From positions 1 to 64,000 of the forward strand of contig NZ_JAVRIC010000019.1 in assembly GCF_031846245.1 (NCBI RefSeq): DNA of 64,000 bases, in the 5' to 3' direction. Of this stretch, positions 26,073 through 36,755 are shown in pieces. This DNA comes from Banduia mediterranea. GTDB taxonomy: Bacteria > Pseudomonadota > Gammaproteobacteria > Nevskiales > Nevskiaceae. The position numbers and the translations under genes are program-made. The notes below the pieces were generated by a model that searched no databases, had not been told where the DNA came from, and was given only the letters and a program-made list of their open reading frames with translations. Position 1 is the first letter of the stretch, and each line of letters opens with the position of its first letter.

Positions 26073-27872
26073 TCAGAACGCGTCGTCCGCCAAGGCCAGC
26101 GCGCTGGCGGCGCCGCAGCGGATGGTGCGGGCCAGGCCGTCGGCCTGGGTCAGCACATGCTCGGCGTAGAAGCGGGCGGTCACCAGCTTGTTCTGCAGGA
26201 ACGTCGCTTCGGTGCCGGACGCGGCGCTGAGACCGGCCTGCGCCGCCAGGGCCTCGCGAGCCATCAGCCAGCCGCCGGCGACGACACCGAACAGCTTGAG
26301 CAGTGGCACCGCGCCCACCGAGGTGCTGCGCATGTCTTGCTTGAAGTTCGCCACCACGTAGTCGACGGACGCGCTCAGCGCACTGACAGCCTCCGCCAAT
26401 GACTGGCCGATGAGCTTGAGCGATTCATCCGAGGCACCGCTGGCGCTGCTCGCGACTTCGCTCATCTGCACCAGCACCGTGGCGGCGGTAGCGCCGCCGT
26501 CGCGCGCGATCTTGCGGCCGATCAGGTCGTTGGCCTGAATGCCGGTGGTGCCTTCGTAAATAGTGGTGATGCGTGAATCGCGAAAATGCTGGGCGGCGCC
26601 AGTTTCCTCGATGTAACCCATGCCGCCGTGAACCTGCACGCCGAGCGAGGTGATGTCGATGGAGTTCTCGGTGCACCAGCCCTTGACCACCGGAATCATC
26701 AGGTCGACGAAAGCCTGTTGCTGCGCGCGCCTGTCTGCTTCCGGATGCAGGCGCGCAATGTCCATGGCGCTGGCGACGACGCAGGCCAGCGCGCGCATCG
26801 CCTCGGTCTGCGAGCGCATCAGCATCAGCATGCGGCGCACGTCCGGATGACGGATGATCGGCACCTTGCCGCCGCCACGCACGCCGGCCTCGACGCCCTG
26901 CACGCGTTCGCGCGCATAGCTCACGGCACGCTGGTAGGCGCGCTCGGACAGGCCGATGCCCTCGATGCCGACGCTGTAGCGCGCGGCGTTCATCATGATG
27001 AACATGTATTCGAGGCCGCGGTTTTCCTCGCCGACCAGATAGCCGGTGGCGCCGCCGTTGCCGCCGAAGGCGATCACGCAGGTGGGGCTGGCATGAATGC
27101 CGAGCTTGTGCTCGATGGAGACGCAGCGCACGTCGTTGCGCTCGCCGGGCGAGCCGTCCTCCTTGACCATGAACTTGGGCACCACGAACAGCGAGATGCC
27201 CTTGACGCCCTCGGGCGCATCCGGCGTGCGCGCCAGGACCAGGTGAATGATGTTGTCGGCGAGATCATGTTCGCCGTAGGTGATGAAGATCTTCTGGCCG
27301 TCCAGCTGGTAGCTGCCGTCGGCCTGCGGCTCGGCGCGCGTGCGCACCGCCGACAGGTCCGAGCCGGCCTGCGGCTCGGTGAGGTTCATGGTGCCGGTCC
27401 ACTCGCCGCTGACCAGCTTGGGCAGGTAGGTCGCCTTGAGGGCGTCGCTACCGCGCAGTTCGATCGCCTCGATCGCGCCGCGCGTCAGCATCGGGCACAG
27501 CGCGAAGGAGATGTTGGCGCCGTTCCACATTTCCTCGGTCAGCGCAGACACCAGGCGCGGCAGATTCTGCCCGCCGTGCTCGGCGGCGCAGGACAGCGAA
27601 TTCCAGCCGCCTTCGACGAACTGGCTGTAGGCGCCCTTCCAGCCATCGGCGGTGGCGACCTCGCCTTCGGTCCAGCTCAGGCCCTGCAGGTCGCCGCTGC
27701 GGTTGATCGGCGACAGCTCGTTGGCCGCAAACTTGGCGGCTTCGTCGAGCACCGCGTCGATCAGGTCCGGTGTGGCGTCCTCGAAACCCGGCAGGGCCGC
27801 GAGCTGTTCGAGGTCGATCAGGGATTGCAGCGCGAAGCGCATGTCCTGCAGGGGGGCTTGATATTCGCTCAT
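26073..27872 (-). CDS. acyl-CoA dehydrogenase with C-terminal extension
   Basis: The 599-residue flavoprotein belongs to the long acyl-CoA dehydrogenase branch that includes FadE5-like and DmdC-like enzymes. It shows the FAD/substrate segments MNLTEPQAGSDLSAVRTRAE and KIFITYGEHD, and ITTIYEGTTGIQANDLIGRK, whose Glu is the catalytic base position, followed by a helical C-terminal domain of about 130 residues. It oxidises an acyl-CoA to the 2-enoyl-CoA. Chain-length preference cannot be read from sequence. It is 3 bases downstream of the 3-hydroxyacyl-CoA dehydrogenase and is the last gene of a beta-oxidation unit starting at icmF or the thiolase. Confidence 0.9.
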   Translation of the reverse strand: MSEYQAPLQDMRFALQSLIDLEQLAALPGFEDATPDLIDAVLDEAAKFAANELSPINRSGDLQGLSWTEGEVATADGWKGAYSQFVEGGWNSLSCAAEHGGQNLPRLVSALTEEMWNGANISFALCPMLTRGAIEAIELRGSDALKATYLPKLVSGEWTGTMNLTEPQAGSDLSAVRTRAEPQADGSYQLDGQKIFITYGEHDLADNIIHLVLARTPDAPEGVKGISLFVVPKFMVKEDGSPGERNDVRCVSIEHKLGIHASPTCVIAFGGNGGATGYLVGEENRGLEYMFIMMNAARYSVGIEGIGLSERAYQRAVSYARERVQGVEAGVRGGGKVPIIRHPDVRRMLMLMRSQTEAMRALACVVASAMDIARLHPEADRRAQQQAFVDLMIPVVKGWCTENSIDITSLGVQVHGGMGYIEETGAAQHFRDSRITTIYEGTTGIQANDLIGRKIARDGGATAATVLVQMSEVASSASGASDESLKLIGQSLAEAVSALSASVDYVVANFKQDMRSTSVGAVPLLKLFGVVAGGWLMAREALAAQAGLSAASGTEATFLQNKLVTARFYAEHVLTQADGLARTIRCGAASALALADDAF

Positions 27873-27875
27873 CGC

Positions 27876-28730
27876 TCAGACGCCATAGTCGTAGAAGCCG
27901 CGACCGCTCTTGCGCCCATGGTAGCCGGCGGCGACCATCTCCCGCAGCAGCGGCGCCGGCCGGTACTTCGGATCGCCGAAGTCTTCCTGGAACACTTCCA
28001 TCACCGACAGCAGGGTATCCAGGCCGACCAGATCGGCCAGCGCCAGCGGCCCGATCGGGTGATTGCAGCCGAGCTTCATGCCCTCGTCGATATCCTGCGC
28101 GGTGGCGACGCCTTCGGCCAGTGTGAAGATCGCCTCGTTGATCATCGGGCAGAGAATCCGGTTGACGGCGAATCCGGCGCTGTTGCGCACGGTGATCGGC
28201 GTCTTGCCGAGCTTCTCCGCAAACGCCATGGCGGTGGCGTGCGTGGCGTCGCTGGTCTGCAGGCCGCGGATGATTTCCAGCAGCGCCATCACCGGCACCG
28301 GATTGAAGAAGTGCATGCCAATGTAGCGCTCGGGATGCGAGATCGTGGCGGCGAGCTGGGTGATGGAGATCGACGACGTGTTGGTCGCCAGCACCGTGTT
28401 GGCGGAGACGATGCCGTCGAGTTGCTTGAGGATGCGCAGTTTGATGTCGAGATTCTCGGTGGCGGCCTCGATCACCAGTTGCGCCTCGGCCACGGCGGCA
28501 TAGTCGGTCGTGCCCTGAATGCGCCCGAGAATCGCGGCCTGCTCGGCTTCGCTGATCTTTTCCTTCTTGATCAGCCGGACGAGGCTGGAGCTGATGGTGG
28601 CGACGCCCTTGTCCACGGCGGCGTCGTTGATGTCCACCATCGCCACTTCGAGTCCGGACATGGCGGCGACCTGGGCGATGCCGTTGCCCATCAGGCCGGC
28701 ACCGATCACGGCAATTTTTTCCAGCGACAT
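27876..28730 (-). CDS. hbd: 3-hydroxybutyryl-CoA dehydrogenase
   Basis: The 284-residue enzyme oxidises 3-hydroxyacyl-CoA (typically 3-hydroxybutyryl-CoA) with NAD(P). The N-terminal Rossmann motif is [18 protein letters not shown]. The catalytic segment [19 protein letters not shown] carries the active-site His and its neighbours. The C-terminal dimer domain ends in [12 protein letters not shown], the family signature. Length matches stand-alone Hbd/PaaH enzymes. It is packed between the thiolase (10 bases upstream) and the acyl-CoA dehydrogenase (3 bases downstream). Confidence 0.93.
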   Translation of the reverse strand: MSLEKIAVIGAGLMGNGIAQVAAMSGLEVAMVDINDAAVDKGVATISSSLVRLIKKEKISEAEQAAILGRIQGTTDYAAVAEAQLVIEAATENLDIKLRILKQLDGIVSANTVLATNTSSISITQLAATISHPERYIGMHFFNPVPVMALLEIIRGLQTSDATHATAMAFAEKLGKTPITVRNSAGFAVNRILCPMINEAIFTLAEGVATAQDIDEGMKLGCNHPIGPLALADLVGLDTLLSVMEVFQEDFGDPKYRPAPLLREMVAAGYHGRKSGRGFYDYGV

Positions 28731-28740
28731 GGGCGGCTCC

Positions 28741-29925
28741 TCAGACGCGCTCGAAGATCGCGGCGATACCCTGGCCGCCGCCGATGCACATCGTCGCCAG
28801 CGCGTAGCGGCCGCCGCTGCGGTGCAGCTCGTGGATCGCCTTGGTGGAGATGATCGCGCCGGTGGCGCCGACCGGATGGCCCAGTGACACGCCGGAACCG
28901 TTGGGGTTGACCTTGGCCGGGTCGAAGTTCAGTTCCTTGGCCACGGCGCAGGCCTGGGCGGCGAAGGCCTCGTTGGATTCGATCACGTCCATCTGCTCGA
29001 CGCTGAGGCCGGCGCGCTCCATCACGCGGCGCGTGGCCGGCACCGGGCCGATGCCCATGTAGGCCGGGTCTACACCGGCGTGGGCGTAGGCCACCAGCCG
29101 CGCCAGCGGCTTGAGGCCGAGCTTTTCGGCGCGCTTGCCTTCGACCAGGACCACGGCAGCGGCGCCATCGTTGATGCCGGAGGCATTGCCGGCGGTGACC
29201 TGCCCGTCCTTCTTGAATACCGGCTTCATCTTGGCGAGCTGCTCGGCGGTGACGCCAGCACGGACGTTCTCGTCGACCTCGAACACCACGGTGCCCTTGC
29301 GGGTCTTGATTTCGACCGGAACGATCTGGCTCTTGAAGCGGCCTTCCTCGATGGCACGCGCGGCGCGCGTCTGGCTCTCCACGGCGAGTGCATCCATCAT
29401 CTCGCGGGTGATGCCGTAGCGCTCGGCCACGTTCTCGGCGGTCACGCCCATGTGCATGCCCTGGAACGGATCGTGGAGGATGCCGAGCATGTAGTCCTGC
29501 ACCACCGAATCGCCCATGCGCGCGCCCCAGCGGGCGCCCGGCATCAGGTAGGCGCCGCGGCTCATGGCCTCGGCGCCGGCACCGATGGCGATGTCGCAAT
29601 CGCCAAGCAGAATGTTCTGCGCCGCCGAGACGATGGCCTGCAGGCCCGAACCGCAAAGACGGTTGACATTGAAGGCCGGCGCCTCCTTGGGCATGCCCGC
29701 TTTGATCGCCGCAACACGGCTGAGATAGGCGTCACGTGGCTCGGTCGGGATGACATTGCCCATGACCAGATGTTCGACCGAATCGGCGGCGAGTCCGGCG
29801 CGTTCGATCGCGGCGCTGACGGCGGTGGTCGCGAGCGTGCTCAGCGGCACGTCCTTGAGGCTACCGCCGAAGGAACCGACGGCGGTGCGGGCGGCACCGA
29901 CGATGAAGACTTCTCTTTGGGACAT
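28741..29925 (-). CDS. acetyl-CoA C-acetyltransferase (thiolase)
   Basis: The 394-residue biosynthetic/degradative thiolase condenses two acetyl-CoA or cleaves acetoacetyl-CoA. It has the nucleophilic Cys in [16 protein letters not shown] (about residue 90), the GHPVGATGA His motif and the C-terminal CIGGGQG Cys. Length is typical of PhaA/AtoB. It heads a compact run with hbd and the acyl-CoA dehydrogenase and lies 93 bases after icmF, so the four genes can carry branched or short acyl-CoA to acetyl-CoA. Confidence 0.93.
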   Translation of the reverse strand: MSQREVFIVGAARTAVGSFGGSLKDVPLSTLATTAVSAAIERAGLAADSVEHLVMGNVIPTEPRDAYLSRVAAIKAGMPKEAPAFNVNRLCGSGLQAIVSAAQNILLGDCDIAIGAGAEAMSRGAYLMPGARWGARMGDSVVQDYMLGILHDPFQGMHMGVTAENVAERYGITREMMDALAVESQTRAARAIEEGRFKSQIVPVEIKTRKGTVVFEVDENVRAGVTAEQLAKMKPVFKKDGQVTAGNASGINDGAAAVVLVEGKRAEKLGLKPLARLVAYAHAGVDPAYMGIGPVPATRRVMERAGLSVEQMDVIESNEAFAAQACAVAKELNFDPAKVNPNGSGVSLGHPVGATGAIISTKAIHELHRSGGRYALATMCIGGGQGIAAIFERV

Positions 29926-30018
29926 GACTCGAACCTGGTTGTTGAATTGAACGGGACGGGCCGACCTGCGCTGCGAGCCGAATCGCGAGCGGCGGGCGCA
30001 CCGACCTACATATACCGA

Positions 30019-33000
30019 CTACATATTACGACGATAACGCCCGCCGACTTCGAACAGGGCCTGGGTGATCTGGCCGAGCGAACACACACGCACCGCGTCC
30101 ATCAGCACCTCGAAGGTGTTGCCGTCCTCGATCACGCACTGACGCAACCGGTCCAGCAAGGGCCCGCTGCGATCGGCATTGCGCGCCTGGAAGTCGTTCA
30201 AACGCTGGAGCTGACTCTGCTTCTCGGCATCGCTGGAACGCGCCAGCTCGATTTCTTCCATGACACCGTCGTCATTCGGGTTACGGAAGGTGTTGACGCC
30301 GATGATCGGCAGCGAACCGTCGTGCTTCTTGTGCTCGTAGAACAGCGATTCCTCCTGAATCTTGCCGCGCTGATAACCGGTTTCCATGGCGCCGAGCACA
30401 CCGCCGCGATTGGCGATGGCCTCGAATTCCTGGAGCACGGCCTCCTCGACGAGGTCGGTCAGTTCGTCGATGATGAAACTGCCCTGGATCGGATTTTCGT
30501 TCCTGGCCAGGCCCCATTCGCGGTTGATGATCAGCTGGATCGCCATCGCGCGGCGCACCGATTCCTCGGTGGGCGTGGTGATGGCCTCGTCGTAGGCGTT
30601 GGTATGCAGGCTGTTGCAGTTGTCATAAATCGCGCATAGCGCCTGCAAGGTGGTGCGGATGTCGTTGAACGACATTTCCTGGGCATGCAGCGAACGGCCC
30701 GAGGTCTGCACGTGGTACTTGAGCTTTTGCGAACGCTCGTTGGCGCCGTACTTGTCGCGCATCGCCACCGCCCAGATGCGGCGCGCCACGCGACCGATCA
30801 CCGAGTATTCCGGGTCCATGCCGTTGCTGAAGAAGAACGACAGATTGGGCGCGAAATCGTCGATGTTCATGCCGCGCGCCAGATAGGACTCCACGTAGGT
30901 GAAGCCGTTGGCGAGCGTGAACGCGAGCTGGCTGATCGGGTTGGCCCCGGCCTCGGCGATGTGGTAGCCGGAAATCGACACCGAATAGAAATTGCGGACC
31001 TTGTTGCTGACGAAGAACTCCTGGATGTCACCCATCATCTTCAACGCGAATTCGGTGCTGAAGATGCAGGTGTTCTGGCCCTGATCCTCTTTCAGAATGT
31101 CAGCCTGCACCGTGCCACGCACCGTGGACAAGGCCAGCGTGCGCAGCGACTGATACTCCTCGGCGCTGGGCTCGCGGTTCTCGCGGGCCTTGAACTGGTC
31201 GACCTGCTGGTCGATCGCAGTGTTCATGAACAGCGCCAGGATCATCGGTGCCGGGCCGTTGATGGTCATCGACACCGAGGTCGTCGGCGCGCACAGGTCG
31301 AAGCCCGAGTAGAGGATCTTCATGTCCTCCAGGGTGCAGATCGAGACGCCGGAATTGCCGACCTTGCCGTAGATGTCCGGCCGTTCGCCCGGGTCCCAGC
31401 CGTACAGTGTGACCGAGTCGAAGGCGGTCGACAGCCGGTGCGCCGGCATGCCTTCGGAGAGATGCTTGAAGCGCTTGTTGGTGCGGATCGCGTCGCCTTC
31501 GCCGGCGAACATGCGCGTCGGGTCCTCGCCCTCGCGCTTGAACGCGAACACGCCGCCGGTATACGGAAACTCGCCCGGCAGGTTTTCCTTCATCAGGAAG
31601 CGCAGGGTCTCTCCGTCGTCCTCGAAGCGCGGCAACGAGACCTTGGGAATGCGCGAGCCGGACAGGGACTGGCTCGCGAGTTGGGTGCGGATCTCCTTGT
31701 CACGCACCTTCACCACGAACTCGTCCCTGGCGTAGTGCTCCACGGTCTGCGGCCATTGCCCGAGCAGCTTGGTCGCGGCCGGCAGCAGCTCGCCGTCCTT
31801 GTCGGAGATCAGTTCGTCCAGGCCGCTCACCGGCTGGCCGGCGGCCTCCAGCAAGGCCTTGGCGGTGCGCAGCGACTGGCGCTCGCGCGCCACGCGCGCC
31901 TGCTGGCCGACCAGCTTGTGATAGTCACGCACGGTGTTGGCGACTTCCGCGAGATAGCGCGTGCGGTCCGCCGGAATGATCGCGCGATTGTCGGACGAGG
32001 CCTTGCCCTCGATCAGCGGCAGTTTGCCCGGCGAGGTTTCCAGGCCGCGCTCACGCAGCCGTGCCATGATCGCCTGATACAGCGCGGTCAGGCCGTCGTC
32101 GTTGAAGCGCGAGGCCATGGTGCCGAACACCGGCATCGTGTCCGGCGCCTGCATGAACAGCTCGCGGTTGCGCTGGTATTGCTTGCGCACGTCGCGCAGC
32201 GCGTCGGCGGCGCCCTTGCGATCGAACTTGTTGATCGCCACGAAGTCGGCGAAGTCGAGCATGTCGATCTTCTCCAACTGCGAGGCGGCGCCGAATTCCG
32301 GCGTCATCACGTACAGCGACAGGTCCACGTACGGCACGATCGCGGCGTCGCCCTGGCCGATGCCGGAGGTCTCGACCACGATCAGATCGAAGCCCGACAA
32401 CTTGCAGGCGGCGATCACGTGCGGCAGCGCCTCGGACAGCTCCGAGCCGGTGTCGCGCGTCGCCAGCGAGCGCATGTAGACGTTTTCGGTGTCGATCGCG
32501 TTCATGCGGATGCGGTCGCCCAGCAGCGCACCGCCAGTGCGCTTGCGCGACGGGTCGATCGACACGATCGCGATCTTGAGTTTGTCGTCCTGGTCCAGAC
32601 GCATGCGCAGCACCAGTTCGTCGGTCAGCGAGGACTTGCCGGCGCCACCGGTACCGGTGATGCCCAGGGTCGGCGTGTCGATCTGCTTGGCCGCGGCCTG
32701 AATCGCCTCGCGCGTCGCGGCGCTGTAGCGGCCGTTCTCGATGGCGCTGAGGGTGCGTGCCAGCGCGCGGCGGTCTCCGGAGCGCAGGGCCTCGATGGCC
32801 TCGCCTTCGTCGGGCGCGAATGCGGCCGCGTCGAAGTCGCAGTTGGCCAGCACGTCGTTGATCATGCCCTGCAGCCCCAGCGAGGCGCCGTCGTGCGGGG
32901 AATAGATGCGGGTCACGCCGTAGTCGTGCAGCTCCTTGATTTCGGCCGGAACGATCACGCCGCCACCGCCGCCGATCACCTTGATGTGCTCGCCGCCGTT

Positions 33001-33285
33001 GGCGCGCAGCAGGTCCACCATGTACTTGAAGAACTCGACATGACCGCCCTGGTAGGAGGTGATGGCGATACCCTGCGCGTCTTCCTGCAGGGCCGCGGCG
33101 ACGATCTCGCCGACCGAGCGGTTATGCCCGAGATGGATGACCTCCGCTCCGCTGGCCTGGAAGATGCGCCGCATGATGTTGATCGAGGCATCGTGCCCGT
33201 CGAACAGCGCGGTGGCGGTGACCAGACGTATTTTCTGCTGGGCCTGGTAGCGGATGATTTCGGGCGGTTTCGACAGATCGTTCAT
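30019..33285 (-). CDS. icmF: fused isobutyryl-CoA mutase with G-protein chaperone
   Basis: IcmF is an adenosylcobalamin enzyme that interconverts isobutyryl-CoA and n-butyryl-CoA, with its own GTPase chaperone. The 1088-residue product shows the fusion order: B12-binding domain with FDGHDAS (Asp29, His31) and VIGGGGGVI; a MeaB-like G domain with P-loop GTGGAGKSS (211-219); then the TIM-barrel mutase with [20 protein letters not shown] and [15 protein letters not shown]. Phe in GVFAF stands where methylmalonyl-CoA mutase has Tyr, as in IcmF. It starts at 33285, divergent from an AraC-type regulator 144 bases away. Downstream thiolase and dehydrogenases would take the butyryl-CoA onward. Activity on pivalyl- or isovaleryl-CoA, reported for some IcmFs, cannot be excluded. 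Confidence 0.95.
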   Translation of the reverse strand: MNDLSKPPEIIRYQAQQKIRLVTATALFDGHDASINIMRRIFQASGAEVIHLGHNRSVGEIVAAALQEDAQGIAITSYQGGHVEFFKYMVDLLRANGGEHIKVIGGGGGVIVPAEIKELHDYGVTRIYSPHDGASLGLQGMINDVLANCDFDAAAFAPDEGEAIEALRSGDRRALARTLSAIENGRYSAATREAIQAAAKQIDTPTLGITGTGGAGKSSLTDELVLRMRLDQDDKLKIAIVSIDPSRKRTGGALLGDRIRMNAIDTENVYMRSLATRDTGSELSEALPHVIAACKLSGFDLIVVETSGIGQGDAAIVPYVDLSLYVMTPEFGAASQLEKIDMLDFADFVAINKFDRKGAADALRDVRKQYQRNRELFMQAPDTMPVFGTMASRFNDDGLTALYQAIMARLRERGLETSPGKLPLIEGKASSDNRAIIPADRTRYLAEVANTVRDYHKLVGQQARVARERQSLRTAKALLEAAGQPVSGLDELISDKDGELLPAATKLLGQWPQTVEHYARDEFVVKVRDKEIRTQLASQSLSGSRIPKVSLPRFEDDGETLRFLMKENLPGEFPYTGGVFAFKREGEDPTRMFAGEGDAIRTNKRFKHLSEGMPAHRLSTAFDSVTLYGWDPGERPDIYGKVGNSGVSICTLEDMKILYSGFDLCAPTTSVSMTINGPAPMILALFMNTAIDQQVDQFKARENREPSAEEYQSLRTLALSTVRGTVQADILKEDQGQNTCIFSTEFALKMMGDIQEFFVSNKVRNFYSVSISGYHIAEAGANPISQLAFTLANGFTYVESYLARGMNIDDFAPNLSFFFSNGMDPEYSVIGRVARRIWAVAMRDKYGANERSQKLKYHVQTSGRSLHAQEMSFNDIRTTLQALCAIYDNCNSLHTNAYDEAITTPTEESVRRAMAIQLIINREWGLARNENPIQGSFIIDELTDLVEEAVLQEFEAIANRGGVLGAMETGYQRGKIQEESLFYEHKKHDGSLPIIGVNTFRNPNDDGVMEEIELARSSDAEKQSQLQRLNDFQARNADRSGPLLDRLRQCVIEDGNTFEVLMDAVRVCSLGQITQALFEVGGRYRRNM

Positions 33286-33429
33286 CGGGGCAATTCTCTG
33301 GACGCAGCTTGACAGCCCGATTTTAGAGACAACGAGCCGCTCCCGGCCATGCCCGATTCCGCCGCAAGGTGTGAGTTAATTTGCAATAATCGGTACTGAA
33401 TCCATTTTTCTGAGGGCGGGCCCAGCGGT

Positions 33430-34488
33430 ATGGAACGTGGCAGCGTCTCGATCAATTTCGTACGCAAGGCGGTGGCCGCGCTGGAGCGCCGTGGGCGGCC
33501 CGCAAACTCGGTGCTGACTCGATCCGGCATCGACGTTTCACGCCTGGACGATGACCGGCATCGCGTACCGGCCGCGCAGTTCAGCCGGCTCTGGCTGCTG
33601 ATTTCCGCGCTGCTCGACGATGAATTCTTCGCGCTCGACTCACGGCGCATGAAACGTGGCAGTTTCGCCACCATGAGCCGTTACACGATCCAGGCCGGCA
33701 ACCTGCGCGAAGCCGCTAGACGCGCGACCACGTTCGTCAATCTGCTGCTCGATGACGCCCAGGCACGACTGAACATCGTCGGCGGCACTGCCAGTCTGTG
33801 CGTGCAAACGCGAGCGGATGCCGGACTGCCGGACCCGATATTCGCCCAGGAAACCCTGTTGATCATGCTGCAGGGACTGCTGTGCTGGGCGATCGGGCGG
33901 CGCATCCCGATCGAACAGGCCAGCTTCGCTTACCCACGTCCGTCGTGGTGGGACGAATACCAGTTGATGTACTGCGGCGAGCTGGCGTTCTCGGCCCCGC
34001 AGACGGCACTGAGCTTCGACGCCGGACAACTCGACGTGCCGATCGTGCAGAACGAAGACAGCATTCTTGCCTTTCTGGCGCAGGCCCCCGGCAACATCAT
34101 TCTCAAATACAAGGACAGCACCGGTTGTGCGGTGCGCATACGCCGGCACCTGCGGCACACACCGATAGAGCGCTGGCCGGTATTCGAACATCTGGCCACG
34201 GACATGCATCTCACTGCCTCCACGCTGCGTCGTCGTCTGGAGCGCGAGGGCACCAGCTACCGCGAGATCAAGGACAGTCTGCGGCGCGAAGTGGCGGTAT
34301 CGCGGCTGATCGACAGCCAGGACACCCTGGCCCAGGTGGCGACCGCCGTCGGATTTGCCGAACCCAGTGCGTTTCATCGCGCGTTCCGCCAATGGACCGG
34401 CGTGCGGCCCGGTGACTACCGCCGCACGCATGCACGCCGAGGCGGCCGCGAGCCTCTACGCCCGAAGGGCCACACGGCGGCAGAATGA
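33430..34488 (+). CDS. AraC-family transcriptional regulator
   Basis: The 352-residue protein has an N-terminal ligand-binding domain of the arabinose_bd type common in AraC regulators of lipid and amine catabolism (GSFATMSRYTIQAGNLREAA). The C-terminal double helix-turn-helix includes MHLTASTLRRRLEREGTSYR and ATAVGFAEPSAFHRAFRQWT, the second being the family signature. It is divergent from icmF, so it probably controls the icmF-thiolase-hbd-dehydrogenase unit and itself; this follows from position. The ligand is not predictable. Confidence 0.88.
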   Translation: MERGSVSINFVRKAVAALERRGRPANSVLTRSGIDVSRLDDDRHRVPAAQFSRLWLLISALLDDEFFALDSRRMKRGSFATMSRYTIQAGNLREAARRATTFVNLLLDDAQARLNIVGGTASLCVQTRADAGLPDPIFAQETLLIMLQGLLCWAIGRRIPIEQASFAYPRPSWWDEYQLMYCGELAFSAPQTALSFDAGQLDVPIVQNEDSILAFLAQAPGNIILKYKDSTGCAVRIRRHLRHTPIERWPVFEHLATDMHLTASTLRRRLEREGTSYREIKDSLRREVAVSRLIDSQDTLAQVATAVGFAEPSAFHRAFRQWTGVRPGDYRRTHARRGGREPLRPKGHTAAE

Positions 34489-34570
34489 TCGTTCGCGCTC
34501 ACCCCACCGCTCGAAAAATGACGAAGCCTCCGGACTCGAATCGGCCAGCGCCAAGATCGGCGCCCCCCTG

Positions 34571-34621
34571 CTCTCCCGCAAGCGGGCGAGGAGGGTAGCT
34601 CGGCATCACGCGGCGCGTGAT
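34571..34621. repeat. two palindromes between convergent genes
   Basis: CTCTCCCGC-AA-GCGGGCGAG (34571-34590) and ATCACGCG-G-CGCGTGAT (34605-34621) lie between the converging AraC-type and dnaQ genes. The first looks like a REP-type hairpin; the second is a perfect 17-base palindrome. Neither is followed by a clear T-run. They may end transcription from both sides or be repeat-element remnants. Confidence 0.5.
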
Positions 34622-34626
34622 TCACG

Positions 34627-35343
34627 TTAAGCGGATTCCGGCCAGAGGCGCTTGCCGGACTTCTTCTCGATCGCGGCGAGCCGTGCGAGGTGGGCTTCGA
34701 TCTCGATCTCGTCGGCCGGACGCAGCGTCAACGGCAAACCCTCGGCCCTGGCGAACAAGGCGCGCAGCTCCGGCGTCAGGCCATGGTCTTTTGATTCGTC
34801 ACTAGCCAGCAGCAAGGTCTCCTGGCCGCCGGTCATCCCCAGATAGACGTCGGCGAGCAGGCGTGCGTCCAGTAGCGCGCCATGCAGTTCGCGGTGCGAG
34901 TTGTCGACCTCGTAACGCTTGCACAGGGCATCCAGGCCGTTCTTCTGTCCGGGATGCTTCTGCCGCGCCATCATCAGGGTGTCGGTGATCGCGCCCAGAG
35001 ACGCCAGCGTGGTCGACAATCCGGCGCGCCGGAATTCGTGGTCGAGAAACGTCGCGTCGAACGAAGCGTTGTGAATCAGAAACTCCGCTCCCCGCAGATA
35101 TTCCGTAAGTTCGCCGACGATCTCGGGAAAGCGCTGCTTTGTCGACAGGAATTCGCGTGTCAGGCCATGCACCTGGAATGCGCCGGGATCGCTGTCGCGG
35201 TCCGGGTTCAGGTACCAGTGCTTCTCGCCAATGACGCGACGATTGCGGACCTCGACGCAGCCGATTTCGATAATGCGGTGGTCCTGCGCGACATCGAGAC
35301 CGGTGGTCTCGGTGTCGAGCACGATCTGTCTCGGGGCATTCAC
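34627..35343 (-). CDS. dnaQ: DNA polymerase III epsilon subunit (proofreading exonuclease)
   Basis: This is the 3'-5' exonuclease of the replicative polymerase core. The 238-residue product has the DEDDh exonuclease motifs: DTETTGLD (Asp10, Glu12), [13 protein letters not shown] and [18 protein letters not shown] with the catalytic His and Asp. The C-terminal tail, rich in charged residues, fits the alpha-subunit contact. The GTG start overlaps the rnhA stop by four bases (GTGA), so the two are translationally coupled. Confidence 0.95.
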   Translation of the reverse strand: MNAPRQIVLDTETTGLDVAQDHRIIEIGCVEVRNRRVIGEKHWYLNPDRDSDPGAFQVHGLTREFLSTKQRFPEIVGELTEYLRGAEFLIHNASFDATFLDHEFRRAGLSTTLASLGAITDTLMMARQKHPGQKNGLDALCKRYEVDNSHRELHGALLDARLLADVYLGMTGGQETLLLASDESKDHGLTPELRALFARAEGLPLTLRPADEIEIEAHLARLAAIEKKSGKRLWPESA

Positions 35344-35792
35344 GGGACGGCGACACCTGAGATCAGTTCGTCGATTCCCTGATTGGCGAGACGATCGGCC
35401 TCCTCATTGCCGACATCGCCGCTGTGGCCCCTGACCCAGTGCCATTGCACGCGATGCCGAGCAGCCGCCGCGTCCAGACGCTGCCACAGATCCTGGTTCT
35501 TCACCGGCTTGTTGCTCGCGGTTTTCCAGTTGCGGCGCTTCCAATTCGGCAACCATTCCTGCAAGCCCTGCATGACATAGTTCGAATCGGTGTGCAGCGA
35601 TACGGAACAGGGCTGACGCAAGGCTTCCAGCGCGCTGATCGCGGCCATCAGCTCCATGCGATTGTTGGTGGTCAGGGTCTCGCCGCCACACAGGCGCTTC
35701 TCATGCCCGTTATGCCGCAACCACACGCCCCAGCCACCGGGCCCGGGATTGCCACGGCAGGCGCCGTCGGTATAGATGATGACCTCCTTCAT
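35340..35792 (-). CDS. rnhA: ribonuclease HI
   Basis: It cleaves the RNA strand of RNA-DNA hybrids. The 150-residue product has the metal-binding acidic residues in [17 protein letters not shown] (Asp9), [12 protein letters not shown] (Glu) and [12 protein letters not shown] (Asp), and the basic handle NWKRRNWKT. It overlaps yafS upstream by ATGA and dnaQ downstream by GTGA, giving a tightly coupled three-gene unit in the same order as E. coli. Confidence 0.96.
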   Translation of the reverse strand: MKEVIIYTDGACRGNPGPGGWGVWLRHNGHEKRLCGGETLTTNNRMELMAAISALEALRQPCSVSLHTDSNYVMQGLQEWLPNWKRRNWKTASNKPVKNQDLWQRLDAAAARHRVQWHWVRGHSGDVGNEEADRLANQGIDELISGVAVP

Positions 35793-36529
35793 GCGTCGTG
35801 CGCGCTCGAACGGGCATCCGGAACGGCGATGCCACCCAGGATCGGGGCGACCTTGGCGCGCACCGGCTTGCCGATCATCGTCATCGGCAGCACGCGCTTG
35901 CGTGCCACCACTACATAGTTGTCAGCCAGCGTCGACAACCAATTGACCGCGCGCGGCCGCCACCATGAGGAACCCGGCCCGAACCGGCGCAGTTCGGTGA
36001 CCTCGAAATCCAGCAGCTCCAGCCAGTCGCACAGGCGGCCCGCGGCGATGAATCGCGCGCTGTCCGGAAAGGCGCGGTAGCGCGGCCCCAGGCGATTGCG
36101 CAGCCCCCACAGACTCCAGGGATTGAATCCGAGAATCATCAGGGCACCGCGGTCGGTCAGCACACGGTCGACCTCGCGCAGCAGATGGTGTGGTGAATGC
36201 GCGAATTCCAGGGCGTGCGCAAGAATCATGGTGTCGACGCTCTTGCTCAGCAGCGGCACGCGGTCGGTTTCGATCTGCGCGTGGTTACCGGAATCGCGCA
36301 CGGTACCGAGCACCAGTCGATGCAGGGTCGCCGCGCCCGCCATCAACTCACCGCCCTGCCCCCAACTGCCGACCTGCACGCAGTAGCGGCCGAAGAACTC
36401 CGGCAGAACCCGGCGCAGTTCAGCTTCCTCAAGCGCCAGGGTGCGCCGGCCGCGCGGCGAGCGCGTCCACAGCATGTGGGTGTAGCGATCGGGAGGTGCG
36501 GCTTTGCGTGGGTGACGCAGGGGCGCCAT
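35789..36529 (-). CDS. yafS: SAM-dependent methyltransferase-like protein (YafS group)
   Basis: The product of about 246 residues has a class I methyltransferase fold: a weak SAM site around [14 protein letters not shown], then [27 protein letters not shown] and [15 protein letters not shown]. The Asp/Gly-rich SAM loop is less classical than in true methyltransferases, and substrate and activity are unknown. Its place between gloB and rnhA is that of E. coli yafS. The ATG at 36529 (MAPLRHPRK) is preferred over an upstream ATG whose translation is Arg-rich. It is divergent from gloB across 226 bases. Confidence 0.75.
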   Translation of the reverse strand: MAPLRHPRKAAPPDRYTHMLWTRSPRGRRTLALEEAELRRVLPEFFGRYCVQVGSWGQGGELMAGAATLHRLVLGTVRDSGNHAQIETDRVPLLSKSVDTMILAHALEFAHSPHHLLREVDRVLTDRGALMILGFNPWSLWGLRNRLGPRYRAFPDSARFIAAGRLCDWLELLDFEVTELRRFGPGSSWWRPRAVNWLSTLADNYVVVARKRVLPMTMIGKPVRAKVAPILGGIAVPDARSSAHDA

Positions 36530-36755
36530 GGCTGGGTTCGGAAAATCGGGGCGTCGCAAAATCATACGCGCCCGGCCGGGGCTCGCCCAGCCGCCGCGCA
36601 CGAACCGCCGCACGAACCGCCATTAAGTTTCAGTTCGGGTTCGGCCAACTACGTTCGCCGGCTCAATCGCTGAGGGGGCAGCCTGGATGCGGTGGCTTGC
36701 GTTCCGACGCCACGCTGTAGTCACATGAGCGCTTCTTCTTGCATGGCCCTCTTCC

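Noticed and set aside
30019-33285. Methylmalonyl-CoA mutase
   Set aside because: The domain order B12-G protein-mutase and the GVFAF active-site segment match IcmF; methylmalonyl-CoA mutase has Tyr at that position and no internal G domain.
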